In this document: positions 4,741 to 5,580 of the stretch, piece after piece
Layout: every line of letters begins with the position of its first letter
Position numbering within the stretch: the first letter of the stretch is position 1
DNA from: Lachnoclostridium sp. UBA739
GTDB taxonomy: Bacteria > Bacillota_A > Clostridia > Lachnospirales > Lachnospiraceae
Length of the DNA: 5,580 nucleotides
Assembly: GCA_002297865.1 (NCBI GenBank)
Contig: DBKX01000091.1
Span: forward strand, 13,201-18,780
Reading direction: 5' to 3'
Translations under genes and position numbers: made by a program
The notes under the pieces: generated by a model
Seen by the model: only the letters and a program-made list of their open reading frames with translations
Databases searched by the model: none
Told to the model about the DNA's origin: nothing

Positions 4741-5580
4741 ATGGAAATTATTATTGTAGGCTGCGGTAAGGTAGGAAGTACTTTGGCAGAACAGTTAAGC
4801 AAAGAAGGACACGACATCTCAATCATTGATATGAATGAACAAAGAGTAGATGAAATATCAAATAACTGTGACGCTATGGGCTTTGTTGGTAATGGTGGCA
4901 GTTACAGCATTCAGTTAGAGGCAGGAATTGAAAAGGCTCATTTGATGATTGCAGTAACAGGATCAGATGAACTAAATTTACTTTGCTGCTTAATTGCCAG
5001 AAAAGCTGGAAACTGTAAAACAATTGCCAGAGTTCGTAACCCAATCTACAGCAAAGAAATTCAATTTATTAAAGAAGAGCTAGGATTATCATTAATTATC
5101 AATCCAGAATATGAAGCAGCGTCTGAAATTGCCAGACTGCTCCGTTTTCCATCTGCGATTGATATCAGCATGTTTAATAAAGGAAGAGTAGAGCTTCTAA
5201 GCTTTCGAGTAAATCATGACTCTCCACTTAAGGACACAAAGGTAAATGAAATTCATAGTAAATTTAAGTGTGACATTCTTGTTTCCATCGTAGAACGTGA
5301 TGAAGAAGTCATTATCCCAAATGGCGATGCTATCATTAAAGAAAATGATTTAGTTTCTATTGTTGCACCGCATAAAGAAGCATTGGACTTTTTCGTAAAA
5401 ATTGGACTTGTTAAGAACCCAGTTAAGAGTGCCATGCTGATTGGTGGCGGAAAGCTCTCCTATTATTTAGCGAAAAAGCTGATTAAGAGTGGAATTAATG
5501 TAAAGATTGTAGAAGAGAAACTTTCCCGTTGTGAAGAATTAACAGAACTTTTACCAAAGGCCATGGTAATTCATGGAGAC
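4741..5580 (+). CDS. trkA: Trk potassium uptake regulator TrkA, 5' part only
   Basis: TrkA is the cytoplasmic NAD(H)/nucleotide-binding subunit that gates the TrkH/KtrB-type potassium channel. The 280 visible codons stay open to the right edge; full-length two-domain TrkA is about 450-460 residues, so roughly 60% is present. RCK-N domain 1 begins at once with MEIIIVGCGKVG, whose GxGxxG dinucleotide loop is at residues 7-12, and the acidic residue ending strand 2 is D30. A TrkA_C domain occupies about 140-215 (RVELLSFRV through ENDLVSIVAP). The second RCK-N domain starts near 229 with AMLIGGGKLSYYLAKKL, where the third Gly of the loop is Ser (S240), and ends strand 2 with VEE (257-259). The tandem layout identifies TrkA rather than single-domain KtrA. 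GGAGGA (4731-4736) supports the start. A trkH gene is expected downstream, outside the window. Confidence 0.93.
   Translation, partial: MEIIIVGCGKVGSTLAEQLSKEGHDISIIDMNEQRVDEISNNCDAMGFVGNGGSYSIQLEAGIEKAHLMIAVTGSDELNLLCCLIARKAGNCKTIARVRNPIYSKEIQFIKEELGLSLIINPEYEAASEIARLLRFPSAIDISMFNKGRVELLSFRVNHDSPLKDTKVNEIHSKFKCDILVSIVERDEEVIIPNGDAIIKENDLVSIVAPHKEALDFFVKIGLVKNPVKSAMLIGGGKLSYYLAKKLIKSGINVKIVEEKLSRCEELTELLPKAMVIHGD

Noticed and set aside
5253..5435. Minus-strand open frame of 60 codons inside trkA
   Set aside because: It is antisense to the conserved TrkA_C region and Ser/Thr-rich; it appears to be a shadow frame.

Overview
The window looks like chromosomal DNA from a low-GC Gram-positive bacterium, most likely a Clostridia/Lachnospiraceae-type Firmicute. 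This is inferred from AT-rich DNA, strong GGAGG ribosome-binding sites 5-8 bases before nearly every start, sigma-A-type promoters, a candidate CcpA (cre) site, and the protein types: a Bsn/EndA-like secreted nuclease, a cytoplasmic GH43 enzyme and a TrkA potassium-channel regulator. No tool was run, so the taxonomic call is an inference.

Layout. (1) Bases 1-400, minus strand: the first 133 codons of a secreted endonuclease I, cut off by the window edge just after its catalytic NREHVWP motif. (2) Bases 401-591: a compact divergent promoter region. It holds a perfect-consensus minus-strand promoter for the nuclease, a plus-strand promoter for the next gene, and an ACCCCT/AGGGGT dyad between them. 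(3) Bases 592-1920, plus strand: a complete GH43 glycosidase without signal peptide. (4) Bases 2019-2957, plus strand: an EamA-type ten-helix transporter, preceded by a cre-like site and closed by a strong intrinsic terminator. (5) Bases 2983-3867, minus strand: a tandem-domain YdcZ-type DMT transporter, convergent with the EamA gene. (6) Bases 3868-3946: a divergent intergenic region with a 20-bp near-perfect palindrome. (7) Bases 3947-4615, plus strand: a Crp/Fnr-superfamily regulator resembling YeiL. (8) Bases 4741-5580, plus strand: the first 280 codons of trkA, with a hairpin in the leader.

How the genes fit together. The GH43 enzyme probably trims imported arabino- or xylo-oligosaccharides in the cytoplasm. 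The EamA transporter may be read through from it under carbon-catabolite control. The YeiL-like regulator and the divergent YdcZ transporter look like a self-contained regulator/transporter pair acting through the palindrome between them. TrkA begins a potassium-uptake unit, and trkH would be expected beyond the right edge. The nuclease is a separate secreted scavenging or DNA-degrading function.

I see no mobile element, CRISPR array, tRNA, rRNA or recognisable riboswitch, and no new multi-gene system. The most interesting points are the regulator/transporter pair with its operator-like dyad and the small regulatory structures in the other gaps. No stretch over 300 bases lacks a gene.
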